Source: Gibbula magus (Eukaryota > Mollusca > Gastropoda > Trochida > Trochidae). Taken from it: a DNA stretch of 64,000 nt. How positions within the stretch are numbered: the first letter of the stretch is position 1; each line of letters opens with the position of its first letter. The notes under the pieces were generated by a model. That model worked only from the letters and a program-made list of their open reading frames with translations, searched no databases and was not told where the DNA came from. The translations under genes were made by a program, and so were the position numbers. Of this stretch, positions 1-12,283 are shown piece by piece. Location of the stretch: contig OW388293.1 in NCBI GenBank assembly GCA_936450465.1, positions 29,951,860 to 30,015,859 of the forward strand, read 5' to 3'.

Positions 1-1262
1 AGAATGTGGTAAGTAATTAACTTTTAACTAATACTATTACCTGATAACATATTTTTTGTAAAACATCTGACCAATTCATGTATACTAAGGGTAATGTTCA
101 TGTAATGTCACATTTAATTCACGCGTCCTTACATTATGGTTTACATTTATATTAAAAATAGTGGTGTCATAAAAATGTTTCAACCAAGATAATGTAATTA
201 TCATATTTATTATATTTTCATGTATGAATTAGTACCTTGCTGTCTTTGTATTTGTTTATGCTACCATAAGTAGTTTGTTTGATGTCGTTTCGATGTATGC
301 TCCGCAACATATCAAAGAAATAATGAGACTAAATAGTATGTTATCTACGATACAGAAGTGTCTGTTGTGTCTGTTTCCGTCGCATTTATACTCATTACTT
401 TCAGACAGTTGATGTAAAATATAACCAGATAAATGCATACATGAAACGGCATTGTTTATGTATCTTTTTTATATATATATTATTTATATGTACATGTTGT
501 TTTGGCTATGACATGTACGTACACATGTATGTTTTATTTGTATTCTCATTATAAATTTTCTTAGCTGAACTGTAACCTAAATGTAAACAGTAATATGTGA
601 ATGAGAATATGACATGATGGTCTGATTACCGATACAATTTATGTATTATTTGATTTAATTCTCAAGATTTAAAAAATTCCTAGATATATATCATAGGGTT
701 TCTATTTCATCCGTTCATGCATTGTCTCGTTTCTTATAATAACTGTACTGTAATTCACTGTACCACAATATGCTTTTCAAAATCATTGCATTGAAATACC
801 AAAAAAATCGGATTAAACCCGGTTCTTCTCGTTATAGTAATATGAGTACAAAGATACTTCAATTGTTACATCACTTACATAGAAAAGAAGTAATGTAAGA
901 CAGGATGTCTAACCTATATGCTATCATAGCTAAACACAAAGACAGTTATCCAGACCTCAAATGTACATAGATCTTAAAATGTAAATTACAAAGTGACTTA
1001 AGTTTTGGTTCATACTGACCTGAACATACAGCATTTATCATATGATATTACTATTAATCTACAAGTATTGCAAATCTGAAATGATGCCACGATACTGTGA
1101 TCCTTCACAAAACATTAAAGGTAACCTGTAACATAATAATCAACCGCAAAATAAACATCGACACATTTTCAACAGTGTGAATATCGAATTATTGCAGCCG
1201 AAGAAAGTTGATTTTGAATGATTTTTTTTAATATAGGAACATGATTGGTAAAGCTCCGATTT
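1..1262. other. AT-rich noncoding stretch
   Basis: I see no gene. All open frames are short and of low complexity. A TA-rich patch lies near 465-490. The end of this stretch (about 1200-1262) may include the 3' edge of the Penelope-like element to its right, but I cannot place that boundary. Confidence 0.5.
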
Positions 1263-1296
1263 CCTCCAACATGTTTCGTTTTACTCTTCAGGGAGG
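1263..1296 (-). ncRNA. Minimal hammerhead ribozyme motif of a Penelope-like element
   Basis: Read 5' to 3' on the minus strand, the pieces follow each other without a gap: CCUCC (stem I, 1292-1296), CUGAAGA (core box, 1285-1291), GUAAAAC (2-bp stem II with AAA loop, 1278-1284), GAAA (second core box, 1274-1277), CAUG (1270-1273), UU (cleavage dinucleotide, 1268-1269) and GGAGG (stem I return, 1263-1267). The core matches CUGANGA...GAAA...UH, with H17 = U, and stem I pairs 5 of 5. Stem III is almost absent: ACAUGU is self-complementary, as in the minimal type I hammerheads described from Penelope-like elements, which may act as dimers. It lies downstream of the GIY-YIG coding remnant on the same strand, where such a motif is expected. 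The seen core is strong; activity is inferred. Confidence 0.7.
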
Positions 1297-1355
1297 TTTA
1301 CATTACAGTGATTATGGCGTCACGTTTCAGTGACGTTGCAACAATACACTGACTG

Positions 1356-1379
1356 TGACGTCACTGCTCTATGACGTCA
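1356..1379. promoter_or_regulatory. Two perfect CRE palindromes (TGACGTCA)
   Basis: TGACGTCA occurs at 1356-1363 and 1372-1379, 16 bp apart, with a third partial copy (GTGACGTTG) near 1330. They lie between the nuclease remnant and the hammerhead motif of the Penelope-like element, in the segment where a Penelope terminal-repeat promoter could be. CREB/ATF binding is inferred from the consensus only. Confidence 0.35.
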
Positions 1380-1487
1380 CTGGCGCGTCTTTCAGCTGTA
1401 ACTGGCCTAGCTGTTGAGGGATGGACACAGTATTTTAATAAAATGCTCTTCTTTTAACTTACGCACTATTGTACTTGTGTCTGCCAT

Positions 1488-2697
1488 TTAATAAAATGGA
1501 AAGATTGTAAATTTAAGTTCCTTATTGGCAGCGCATGTGTCCAAATGTTCACTGAGTGGAATACATATTGTTCTTGAGTTCTTAGTCTGCTGCTTATGAA
1601 CCCACACTCTGTCCCCCAGATATTCGGTTTGACCAATATATTGTTCCTCACATCCTTGGCAAGTTATTACATATACATATACATATAAACATATCACAAT
1701 TTTAGCAGAACAATTTAGAGAGAAATGTACATAAACATATTTGTTCTTATTTTTGAATATATGTTCTGTTTCCTCCCACTAAGTGTTTGCAAGTCCCGCA
1801 ATCTCCGCAGCCACATTTTGAAACCCCATAGTTCATTGTAGCTTCCAAATCGAATCTTGCCTTCGTGACTATCCTCTTTAGGTTGTTGGTCTGCCGTTTG
1901 ATTTTGATAATTTTGATTTTGATTTCGTTCATTCTTTCATCTGAATTAAGAATGATTTTATTATCACGGATGCCATTGAATAGTTCTGGATTCTTTGAGT
2001 TATGCGTGGATTCAAAGGCAATATCACTATTTTGATTTTCAATATTGTCTGTCACTGAAAGCAGTGTTTCTCTATCTAATTCCACTGCCTTTGTTATTCC
2101 ATCTTTTATCAATAATTTGGGGTATCCACGCTGCCTCAAATATGGCTTTAGCTCCAATTGGCGGATGTCTCGTATCTTTGGTTGTGAGACAATCATGCAT
2201 ATTCTTCTTGCTAGGTTATATGGGATACTTCTCTTGGTGTGACTAGGGTGACATGAGAAGAACTGGGGATATTGTTTAGTGACCATAGCTATATAATACA
2301 TATCTCTGTCTATTCTATTTCCTGATATTTGTCTCATGGTACCTAGGAATGGAATGTCATGATCACTTACATCTATAGTGAATTGAAGGTGTGTATTAAG
2401 ACTAAAGGTCATGGAAGTCATTCAGTTTGTCCTACGTTAGTGTCCACAGGATAAAGCAATCGTCAAGAAATCAGCGCCAACTTATCTTATAATAATTCAA
2501 ATCCAAATTGTGTCTCGACTTGTGTTTCTAGTTTTCTTTCTAAATATCATAAAACTAGTGTGGCATATGTTGGCCCCATTTTTGTTCCCATTGCTGTAGC
2601 GTTTATTTGTTGATAGTAATTTCCATCAAAATAGAAAATGTTGTGTGACAAAATGAATTTGATTCTTTCTAGAATGAAGTCTTTCGTGAATCTGATT
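1488..2697 (-). pseudogene. Penelope-like RT plus GIY-YIG endonuclease, broken
   Basis: From the upstream end, about 2697-2540 encodes 'INATAMGTKMGPTYATL', the conserved Q-x-x-G-x-AMGT-x-x-P-x-YA motif of Penelope RTs. The catalytic FLDDCFILW follows near 2440-2475, but in another frame and with stops around it. From 2421 to 1747 one frame of 224 codons stays open: the FTID...IPFLG segment, then SCHPSHTKRSIPYNLARRIC and the RGYP thumb motif, ending in a CxCxxCxxC linker (GCGDCGTCKHL). A further frame (1697-1488) carries 'YVITCQGCEEQYIGQTEYL', the core of a GIY-YIG nuclease with Penelope-type cysteines. The family needs one continuous protein; here at least three frame breaks and several stops divide it, so it is a relic. 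Identification is firm; the exact Penelope clade is not assigned. Confidence 0.85.
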
Positions 2698-2703
2698 GAT
2701 ATA

Positions 2704-2724
2704 TATGTGTGTGTGTGTGTGTGT
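2704..2724. repeat. (TG)n microsatellite, probable 3' tail of the adjacent LINE
   Basis: Uninterrupted TG dinucleotides, CA on the minus strand. They sit just after the LINE 3' untranslated region and directly before the Penelope RT sequence, so they probably mark the 3' end of the LINE. Confidence 0.6.
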
Positions 2725-2848
2725 AAATTTTATTTAGTATTGTATGCATTGCTATCATAAATGTATCAAAACAAAGCTATCATAATATTCTGTCCCTTGA
2801 AAAAAACATAATAATAATAGTCCAATTTTGCATGCTAGAGGCGCCATT

Positions 2849-3551
2849 CATGTCTCTACGTTGAGAACGCTTGTTTTGCGAGTCTTAAGATTTCGTTTAA
2901 AGGAGGGGAACGATGGAGAGTTTAGTAGGTCAGTAGGCAGTTTATAACATTCAGTGGCAGCAACAAAGGAGAATGAACGTTGGCCGTGTTTGACTGATTT
3001 GACCTTTGGAACCAGAAGTAGGGCTTTTGACTCACTGGCTGGTATTGGTTCATAATATCTCTCAGATACACTGGAGTCTCTCCTCTCAGACTCTTATACA
3101 CAATGCATTGTATGTTACCCTGCATTGAACTGGTAACCAGTGTAGTGATGGTAGGACTGGAGTTATGTGGTCATGTTTGCTTCTTAGTGACACAATTCTT
3201 GCAGCCGTATTTTGGATTCGTTGAAGTCGTGAGATCTGGGATGTGGTTGCACCATCAAGTAGGCTATTGGCGTAGTCAAGAAGTGATATGACAAGTGACA
3301 GAACCCTGGGGTACGCCACAAGTGAGCTCCATTGGTGAGGAGATGCAGCCGTTGACAAATACAGATTGTTGTCTCCTTGACAGATATGACTCAAACCAAT
3401 TCCATGCTGTACCTTGTATATGAAACTTTGTGTATACGCGGGTAAGGAGTTTCTGGTGGTTAATTGTGTTAAACGCGGCACTCAAATCAAGTAAAACAAG
3501 CACAGCGACATTCAAGTCATTATAATTTAAAATGAGTTTGATATGATACAT
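2849..3551 (-). pseudogene. CR1/L2-type LINE reverse transcriptase, C-terminal part, broken
   Basis: From 3551 downwards the frame reads 'AVLVLLDLSAAFNTINH' (RT block A, D conserved) and then 'SYLSRRQQSVFVNG...CGVPQGSV' (block B). The YADD segment is absent. After a frame change the C-terminal region resumes with 'LLDYANSLLDG', 'RIQNTAARIV' and 'LHWLPVQCR', then 'KSLRGETPVYLRDI' and, near the stop at 2849-2851, 'SFPSFKRNLKTRK'. These are the signature C-terminal blocks of CR1/L2/Jockey-group LINEs. An internal deletion has removed roughly the segment from just after GVPQGS to the region before LLDY, including the catalytic aspartate pair. It is a dead fragment. Clade placement within the CR1 group is inferred from the tail and motif style. 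Confidence 0.8.
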
Positions 3552-3559
3552 TTTTACTT

Positions 3560-6500
3560 CTGAACAGAAACATGTACTGGAATGATTTCAATTGTAAAAC
3601 ATTTACTGTTTCATTCCTTCAGATATTATAGATATTTATTATAGTTTCACTTCAGTGTTGCTTCAGAACTTTCTAAAATTAATTCTTCGGAAATGGTGTT
3701 GTAAATGTTCACTTAAATTTCGTGTATAGTTTTTCACAAAGTCATTAACAAACACAAGTTTACGTTGATAAACATATTTTAACATTGACTGGTTATATTT
3801 TTGTCGACAGAAGCTACATGTGTACCCTCGCTTCATCGTTTGGATTCCATAAAGTAACAGCTGCCGTTTAGAAAAACAACGAGGACTTTTTGTTGTAAGC
3901 AACTAACAAAAATATTGATTTTTAAAATATATTCTAGCAACCTCTTCTATTGTCCTTAATCATGTAAAGGTATGTATACATTGTGGTTCTGTATTCAAAC
4001 TTTCATTCTGAAATTCAAAACCAGTTATGTTGGCGTCTACAGGAAAACAGCACTGTTGTAGCCCAAATCCACTGCTGTTTTACAAGGCCTGTTGCAAAAT
4101 TGCACGTAACTGTTTATCCTTCGAGGTAACATCAAGTGACGTGAGTGATGTGGTTTACCTGTCAGTAATGCAATACCTCTACCATCTGGTGGAATGCCAA
4201 AATGGCTGGATTGACTGATTTATGAACTGCTGAACTAATATAAACACGTTAATGATTGTTCGTGTTCCTAACTAAAGTTTGTTTAAGTTTTTTTACTAAA
4301 ATATGTTGTTGCGCCGGGAAGAATTGCTTTGAAGTTTTAGCTGGTTTATGACGACACTTGATCTGAGAATTGAAAAAGATTTGGTTTACACTGCTTCCGT
4401 GAGATAAGAACCGTGTATCCACCAAGTTTACCGTGAACGCCCCCCTGTAATAACATTTGTTAATAACGCATGTCTTAAGACACTGCAAAGTTATAATCGA
4501 ATATTATTCGCTTTCAAACGCCATTTTATTCACGTTTCCATTTAATTTTAGTAATGATTTATAAGACTGAATGTAAGGCAAAAGTGTTTTGCATTGAAAT
4601 ATTTTGTCTTTTCGCTTTCACAAATGGTTTTATTATACTCAGAGAAATAGCACTTACATCATACGACGTCATCGCGACAATAAACTGGCGTCGGACAATC
4701 GTGATATAGCAAGGCGATTTTTGATGCTCAAATCATAACATGAAGTTCATTTACAAACTATCTTATTATTGATAACGTAATTGATAAAGACCGTGTTATG
4801 AATACTTGTAGATCCTCTTGAAAAATACATGCATACGATAAGTCGTCAAAGCTTGGCTCAAATAGTATACGGTTTAATTATTTCCCATGTCTACGAGAAT
4901 AAGAAAACACTAATAAATCTAGCGCAAAATACACCCAAACTGAATTACGTTCATCATGAATATGACGTATTCTATTAACACGCTATTAACAACAGACATA
5001 GTAGAGCTATCACTATTTTATGATAACAACAACGACCTGGCGTCATCTAGTTGTAGCTTCGAGCGACAGTCGCTGTTGACTCAACGTAAGACTATACAGT
5101 AGCTACGAAATACGATTATTAAATCATTTAAAAATATAGACGCCGTCTTATTGATGACAAATAACATTTTTCTGTTTCATGTTATAGACAAGCTATTGTC
5201 TATTTTCACTCATGACCGTGCAAGTCGGCAAAATATAACCTGTCTGCTCCACACAACGATACAACAATAATATATAGCTGTCATCTGCACCAAGGGAAGG
5301 CGAGTCAATGACAAGAGAAAACTTGGATTCAGAAATCGCAAAGCCCCCTTTTTATATTAGTTTCCTTTAAGTTTCATCCCAGACTAAACGTAAGTCTAGG
5401 ATGTTGGGTGAAGGATGTCAACAATCAGTACTTTCCATTATCACATGTTATTCCAATCTATGGCATGAACATCGATATATTTCAACGAAATAATTAGGTC
5501 TAACGTTTATCTTTAAGGGTACACATACAATATGTCAGACAAACAGGAACATTAATTATAACGTTGTTGTATGTTATCTTCGTTTAAGAATCTATGTGTT
5601 AGTGTCTTTTTATTTACATGTAAACAGACTAATGGTGACCAACACGAATAATCAGCAATTCATTAGCAAGTCTTAACAAACCAGAAGTGAAGATAATACT
5701 GGCAACTCCCTAATTAGATAAAATGATGTATTAGTAAGTGTAATGTAACACAAAACGGTCGATTATGCTGACAGTAGTATAGAATTATTTTGTTATTCGC
5801 CTACCAGATTACCTTACAAAATTAACAGCAAATATATACATTGTATGAGTAAATATAACATTTTGTAATTGTTGATTAACAAGCTTTATCCAAACACCAA
5901 CATTTACCTTTAAAACTTAAAGTGCGAATCTTGAACATTTTATGAACAATAATACAATTTCAAAATCTTGTTCATGTATTTAACCAAAATGATAGTAGTC
6001 TTTCTCATCTGGTTGTTTTCCGGAACGCCAAAAATTATAAAAACGATAAAGCAAAAATGTTGTACTTATTACCGCGCCCTGGGGAACAATTTCAAGCAAG
6101 TTCAGACTCATTGAAAACATGTACTTCAACTCTGTCTATTGATCACAATTTCAATTCAAGATAAAATTAGTTATGATTAAATATCCCTTTTAAGGTGCAA
6201 GTATTACACACAACTATAACAATCATGCACCATATCAATTTTTGGTGAATTTAGAAATTGTTTGTGTCTCAGAATATATGAACATCTCACTACTGATTCC
6301 TATTAGGATGCCATTCCCTAATTTAAACAGTCAAATCCACAAACTTAGATACCATCTACAGAGACTTTAAGTGTGGATGTGTGGATGCATTCACTCCTTG
6401 TTGGGGATAGATTGTAAATTAATTGGGTATGCAAAAGTTTATTTATGAGAATCCGTTAAAAGCAGATATTCCTCAATCATGCAGAGTGGTATTACTTTTT

Positions 6501-8638
6501 TCATCACAGGGAAAATATCACAATTATATGATTGACAGTGAAGTCACAACTGCAATCAAAGACACCCACGGACTACCGGTATTGAACCAATGGTAGGAGA
6601 AACATACATGTAAACTACGTACCCTGCATACGAATAGGCATTCAGCAACAAGTGACATCTCATTAACAAGTCACGAAATATATCACCTTGTTTGAGAGAC
6701 ATTCTCATTTTCTATCTGTAAAAGTTTGATAGATTGATACGATGTTTGCGAACATTGATCTATGTGTTTGTTGGCTGAAGAAATGCAAAATTGCGTGTAA
6801 TATTCTATTCTGTCAGTTGAACTGAAGGGTTTGCCAAACAAAAAGATCTAGAAATGTTGAGATTTTCCTTAATGTCTTCAATTCGTGAAATAAAGTTTGG
6901 ACCATGGTTGATATATCCCAACTGAATTACCAAAAACTAACACACACAATAGAAACTAAGGGATGACTTAGCAAACAGATAGAAGAAAGGCAACAAGGTA
7001 AAATCAGGGCATGATTATCTTTTATTGGAAATCAATTTACCAAATATATATATTAAATGTACAAACAAATAATTTCACAGTGTACATTTATTCAATATTA
7101 TCATTGTCATAATCGACACCTGAAGTCAAGAATTCACATTTTATATCCGTATATCTTTTCCTCAGGGCGAGGCCGCACACCTAAATCAACCTGTAACACA
7201 AATGATAATGTTCAAATGGGAGATCTCGGACGTCAACCAGATTGATCAAAGCAAGTTATCAGCAAGTCATTATTAGATAATTATCACAAGATATTGATTA
7301 CATGCGTTAATCAGTTCGTATTTCAGGCCGTGATTGTTTCTGGCTATTGTTATCTCAGCAAGGTCATATGTAAATTGATAGCTTCAGGTATGAAATAAAC
7401 CATGATTACATATTCTGATTTGTCAATCTGAAAATGTACTTTTACCTGTTACTTCATTTATTCAAATTCGGAAATTAAGCATTTTGATACTCCTTTAATT
7501 GTCTAATGTTTAGCTTAGAGCAATTGTGTTTAAGTAATAATTCATAGTATCTTAGACGGGGTCGAGAATTTTGGACATGATTAAAATAGTTAATTTTATT
7601 ATATGCTAAACTACTAGGCAAAAGATAGTTATCACCTCAGTTTGTTTCGATTAATCTATATTTAAAAGAAATCAGATGCATTTGACTATGGCACGGTACA
7701 TAAATACTTATAAGCAGTAATTTGAATGAATTGATTGGTGTCTGTGGTTAAATTATAGTTAAATATATTTGTTTAATGACGACAGGGGTAAGAAATTAAA
7801 TTTGCACCAACACAACCATGTTTAAAATGTTCTAAATGTGTGCAGAATCAGGCATATGTATTAATATTCACATAGAATATATATTATACGTCAATGAGCA
7901 GTTGTGTATCATCAAACATAATTTTTGAAGAAATTTAGAATTAAAAAATTCATTTTTTTAATTAAACAACATGTAGAAGTTTTATTTGGCTGCTGAGTAA
8001 ACACATGTACTTTTCACTTTAAGATTATCATATCGAAAAATTAGATATTTGCAAATGAAAATCATACATATGATAAAACACAACTGAGGTGATTACTTTA
8101 TTTTCCCTAGCAGTTTATTTAGCGCTAAAACGCTTAAAAAGTTCTTCCTACTACCCTAAGTGTTGCGATACCAACATTTCTTAATATTTAAATCAATCGA
8201 AGATGTTTTTCTCTTTAGCTTTTCTCTGTGAGATTTGATGTCATTTGTGTAACTTAAAATTTCTTTTAGTTTAAGTATAGAGATCTCACATCACATTTAT
8301 GGCTACAGTAGTTCATACTTCGAATAATGGCTGGGAAATTCTATTTCAGCATTGCTTATGTTATTGCAAACGTCAAAATATTTATATCTGATGCGAATGT
8401 CCTGGAAAAGTAGTTAGGTAACATATAATTGGTGGATCGTTACCCCCAACACGTGCTTAAGATGAGTAACATATTCCTCACATTTAAGTAATTAGTTCAT
8501 TACTGTAGAGAGATAAGCAAACGCTGTTTCCTTTCATCGGTGTTCTGTGAAATGATGAATGGTTGCGCCTACAAAACAGTTTGTGAAACAGCAAGTATGT
8601 TTATCATATACGTGCATATAAACACAGAGATTAAGCAT
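3560..8638. other. Long AT-rich noncoding region
   Basis: About 5 kb in which I recognise no gene, RNA or transposon protein. Open frames are short and low in complexity. The only exon-like stretch is near 7166-7245, listed separately. It could be intronic or intergenic. Confidence 0.45.
7166..7245 (+). CDS. Possible terminal exon, unrecognised
   Basis: A pyrimidine-rich acceptor (cttttcctcag, ending at 7165) precedes a GC-richer stretch that stays open to a TGA at 7243-7245. It reads GRGRTPKSTCNTND and then ends MGDLGRQPD. The composition differs from the AT-rich surroundings. There is no matching upstream exon and no recognised motif, so this could equally be chance. Confidence 0.15.
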
Positions 8639-11600
8639 GTTCGATAGACCCCTCATCAAGTACCCTGTACGATAGATCTCTCATCAAGTACCCTGTACGA
8701 TAGATCTCTCATCAAGTACCCTGTACGATAGATCTCTCATCAAGTACCCTGTACGATAGACCCCTCATCAAGTACCCTGTACGATAGACCCCTCATCAAG
8801 TACCCTGTACGATAGACCCCTCATCAAGTACCCTGTACGATAGATCTCTCATCAAGTACCCTGTACGATAGACCCCTCATCAAGTACCCTGTACGATAGA
8901 CCCCTCATCAAGTACCCTGTACGATAGACCCCTCATCAAGTACCCTGTACGATAGACCCCTCATCAAGTACCCTGTACGATAGACCCCTCATCAAGTACC
9001 CTGTACGATAGATCTCTCATCAAGTACCCTGTACGATAGACCCCTCATCAAGTACCCTGTACGATAGACCCCTCATCAAGTACCCTGTACGATAGACCCC
9101 TCATCAAGTACCCTGTACGATAGACCCCTCATCAAGTACCCTGTACGATAGACCCCTCATCAAGTACCCTGTACGATAGATCTCTCATCAAGTACCCTGT
9201 ACGATAGATCTCTCATCAAGTACCCTGTACGATAGATCTCTCATCAAGTACCCTGTACGATAGACCCCTCATCAAGTACCCTGTACGATAGACCCCTCAT
9301 CAAGTACCCTGTACGATAGACCCCTCATCAAGTACCCTGTACGATAGATCTCTCATCAAGTACCCTGTACGATAGACCCCTCATCAAGTACCCTGTACGA
9401 TAGACCCCTCATCAAGTACCCTGTACGATAGACCCCTCATCAAGTACCCTGTACGATAGACCCCTCATCAAGTACCCTGTACGATAGACCCCTCATCAAG
9501 TACCCTGTACGATAGATCTCTCATCAAGTACCCTGTACGATAGACCCCTCATCAAGTACCCTGTACGATAGACCCCTCATCAAGTACCCTGTACGATAGA
9601 CCCCTCATCAAGTACCCTGTACGATAGACCCCTCATCAAGTACCCTGTACGATAGACCCCTCATCAAGTACCCTGTACGATAGATCTCTCATCAAGTACC
9701 CTGTACGATAGATCTCTCATCAAGTACCCTGTACGATAGATCTCTCATCAAGTACCCTGTACGATAGACCCCTCATCAAGTACCCTGTACGATAGACCCC
9801 TCATCAAGTACCCTGTACGATAGACCCCTCATCAAGTACCCTGTACGATAGATCTCTCATCAAGTACCCTGTACGATAGACCCCTCATCAAGTACCCTGT
9901 ACGATAGACCCCTCATCAAGTACCCTGTACGATAGACCCCTCATCAAGTACCCTGTACGATAGACCCCTCATCAAGTACCCTGTACGATAGACCCCTCAT
10001 CAAGTACCCTGTACGATAGATCTCTCATCAAGTACCCTGTACGATAGACCCCTCATCAAGTACCCTGTACGATAGACCCCTCATCAAGTACCCTGTACGA
10101 TAGACCCCTCATCAAGTACCCTGTACGATAGACCCCTCATCAAGTACCCTGTACGATAGACCCCTCATCAAGTACCCTGTACGATAGACCCCTCATCAAG
10201 TACCCTGTACGATAGACCCCTCATCAAGTACCCTGTACGATAGACCCCTCATCAAGTACCCTGTACGATAGACCCCTCATCAAGTACCCTGTACGATAGA
10301 TCTCTCATCAAGTACCCTGTACGATAGATCTCTCATCAAGTACCCTGTACGATAGACCCCTCATCAAGTACCCTGTACGATAGACCCCTCATCAAGTACC
10401 CTGTACGATAGATCTCTCATCAAGTACCCTGTACGATAGATCTCTCATCAAGTACCCTGTACGATAGACCCCTCATCAAGTACCCTGTACGATAGACCCC
10501 TCATCAAGTACCCTGTACGATAGACCCCTCATCAAGTACCCTGTACGATAGACCCCTCATCAAGTACCCTGTACGATAGACCCCTCATCAAGTACCCTGT
10601 ACGATAGATCTCTCATCAAGTACCCTGTACGATAGACCCCTCATCAAGTACCCTGTACGATAGACCCCTCATCAAGTACCCTGTACGATAGACCCCTCAT
10701 CAAGTACCCTGTACGATAGACCCCTCATCAAGTACCCTGTACGATAGACCCCTCATCAAGTACCCTGTACGATAGATCTCTCATCAAGTACCCTGTACGA
10801 TAGATCTCTCATCAAGTACCCTGTACGATAGATCTCTCATCAAGTACCCTGTACGATAGACCCCTCATCAAGTACCCTGTACGATAGACCCCTCATCAAG
10901 TACCCTGTACGATAGATCTCTCATCAAGTACCCTGTACGATAGATCTCTCATCAAGTACCCTGTACGATAGACCCCTCATCAAGTACCCTGTACGATAGA
11001 CCCCTCATCAAGTACCCTGTACGATAGACCCCTCATCAAGTACCCTGTACGATAGACCCCTCATCAAGTACCCTGTACGATAGACCTCTCATCAAGTACC
11101 CTGTACGATAGACCCCTCATCAAGTACCCTGTACGATAGATCTCTCATCAAGTACCCTGTACGATAGACCCCTCATCAAGTACCCTGTACGATAGACCCC
11201 TCATCAAGTACCCTGTACGATAGACCCCTCATCAAGTACCCTGTACGATAGACCCCTCATCAAGTACCCTGTACGATAGACCCCTCATCAAGTACCCTGT
11301 ACGATAGACCCCTCATCAAGTACCCTGTACGATAGATCTCTCATCAAGTACCCTGTACGATAGATCTCTCATCAAGTACCCTGTACGATAGACCCCTCAT
11401 CAAGTACCCTGTACGATAGACCCCTCATCAAGTACCCTGTACGATAGATCTCTCATCAAGTACCCTGTACGATAGATCTCTCATCAAGTACCCTGTACGA
11501 TAGACCCCTCATCAAGTACCCTGTACGATAGACCCCTCATCAAGTACCCTGTACGATAGACCCCTCATCAAGTACCCTGTACGATAGACCCCTCATCAAG

Positions 11601-12278
11601 TACCCTGTACGATAGACCCCTCATCAAGTACCCTGTACGATAGACCCCTCATCAAGTACCCTGTACGATAGATCTCTCATCAAGTACCCTGTACGATAGA
11701 TCTCTCATCAAGTACCCTGTACGATAGACCCCTCATCAAGTACCCTGTACGATAGACCCCTCATCAAGTACCCTGTACGATAGATCTCTCATCAAGTACC
11801 CTGTACGATAGATCTCTCATCAAGTACCCTGTACGATAGACCCCTCATCAAGTACCCTGTACGATAGACCCCTCATCAAGTACCCTGTACGATAGACCCC
11901 TCATCAAGTACCCTGTACGATAGACCCCTCATCAAGTACCCTGTACGATAGACCCCTCATCAAGTACCCTGTACGATAGACCCCTCATCAAGTACCCTGT
12001 ACGATAGATCTCTCATCAAGTACCCTGTACGATAGATCTCTCATCAAGTACCCTGTACGATAGACCCCTCATCAAGTACCCTGTACGATAGACCCCTCAT
12101 CAAGTACCCTGTACGATAGACCCCTCATCAAGTACCCTGTACGATAGACCCCTCATCAAGTACCCTGTACGATAGATCTCTCATCAAGTACCCTGTACGA
12201 TAGATCTCTCATCAAGTACCCTGTACGATAGACCCCTCATCAAGTACCCTGTACGATAGATCTCTCATCAAGTACCCT
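8639..12278. repeat. 28-bp minisatellite, 130 units, two unit types in a 504-bp higher-order repeat
   Basis: Every unit is exactly 28 bp; 3640 bp divides into 130 units with no insertion or deletion. Type A has CCC at unit positions 11-13 (gatagacccctcatc). Type B has TCT there (gatagatctctcatc), which creates an AGATCT site. By hand count there are 90 A, 39 B and one hybrid (unit 88, CCT). The first unit also begins gttcg rather than gtacg. Run lengths from the left: 1A, then 3B-3A-1B-5A-1B-5A twice, then 3B-3A-1B-5A-1B-9A, 2B-2A-2B-5A-1B-5A, 3B-2A-2B-6A-1B-6A, 2B-2A-2B-6A twice, and 2B-4A-2B-1A-1B. The left half thus has an 18-unit (504-bp) period and the right half a 12-unit (336-bp) one. 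The 28-bp period is not a multiple of 3 and stops are frequent, so it is not coding. Confidence 0.97.
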
Positions 12279-12283
12279 GTATC

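Larger units (their letters stand above)
1263..2700 (-). mobile_element. Penelope-like retroelement (EN+), 5'-truncated and decayed
   Basis: In minus-strand order the element holds the palm and thumb of a Penelope-type reverse transcriptase, a Cys-rich linker, a GIY-YIG nuclease and a hammerhead motif. This order is diagnostic of endonuclease-bearing Penelope-like elements, which reverse-transcribe at a nicked target. The 5' part is missing: recognisable coding starts at about 2697, directly against a CA-repeat that ends a CR1/L2-type LINE. Several stops and frame changes show it cannot make protein. The outer 3' limit is uncertain and may extend beyond the ribozyme motif. Confidence 0.82.
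2704..3551 (-). mobile_element. 5'-truncated CR1/L2-type LINE fragment
   Basis: The fragment runs from inside the RT domain to the 3' end, with a short 3' UTR (2848-2725) and a CA microsatellite tail. CR1/L2 elements are typically 5'-truncated and end in simple repeats. The fragment adjoins the Penelope relic in the same orientation, consistent with insertion into it. Confidence 0.75.

Noticed and set aside
8639..12278. CRISPR-like array
   Set aside because: There are no unique spacers: units are back to back and differ at only two positions. The context is eukaryotic. It is a minisatellite.
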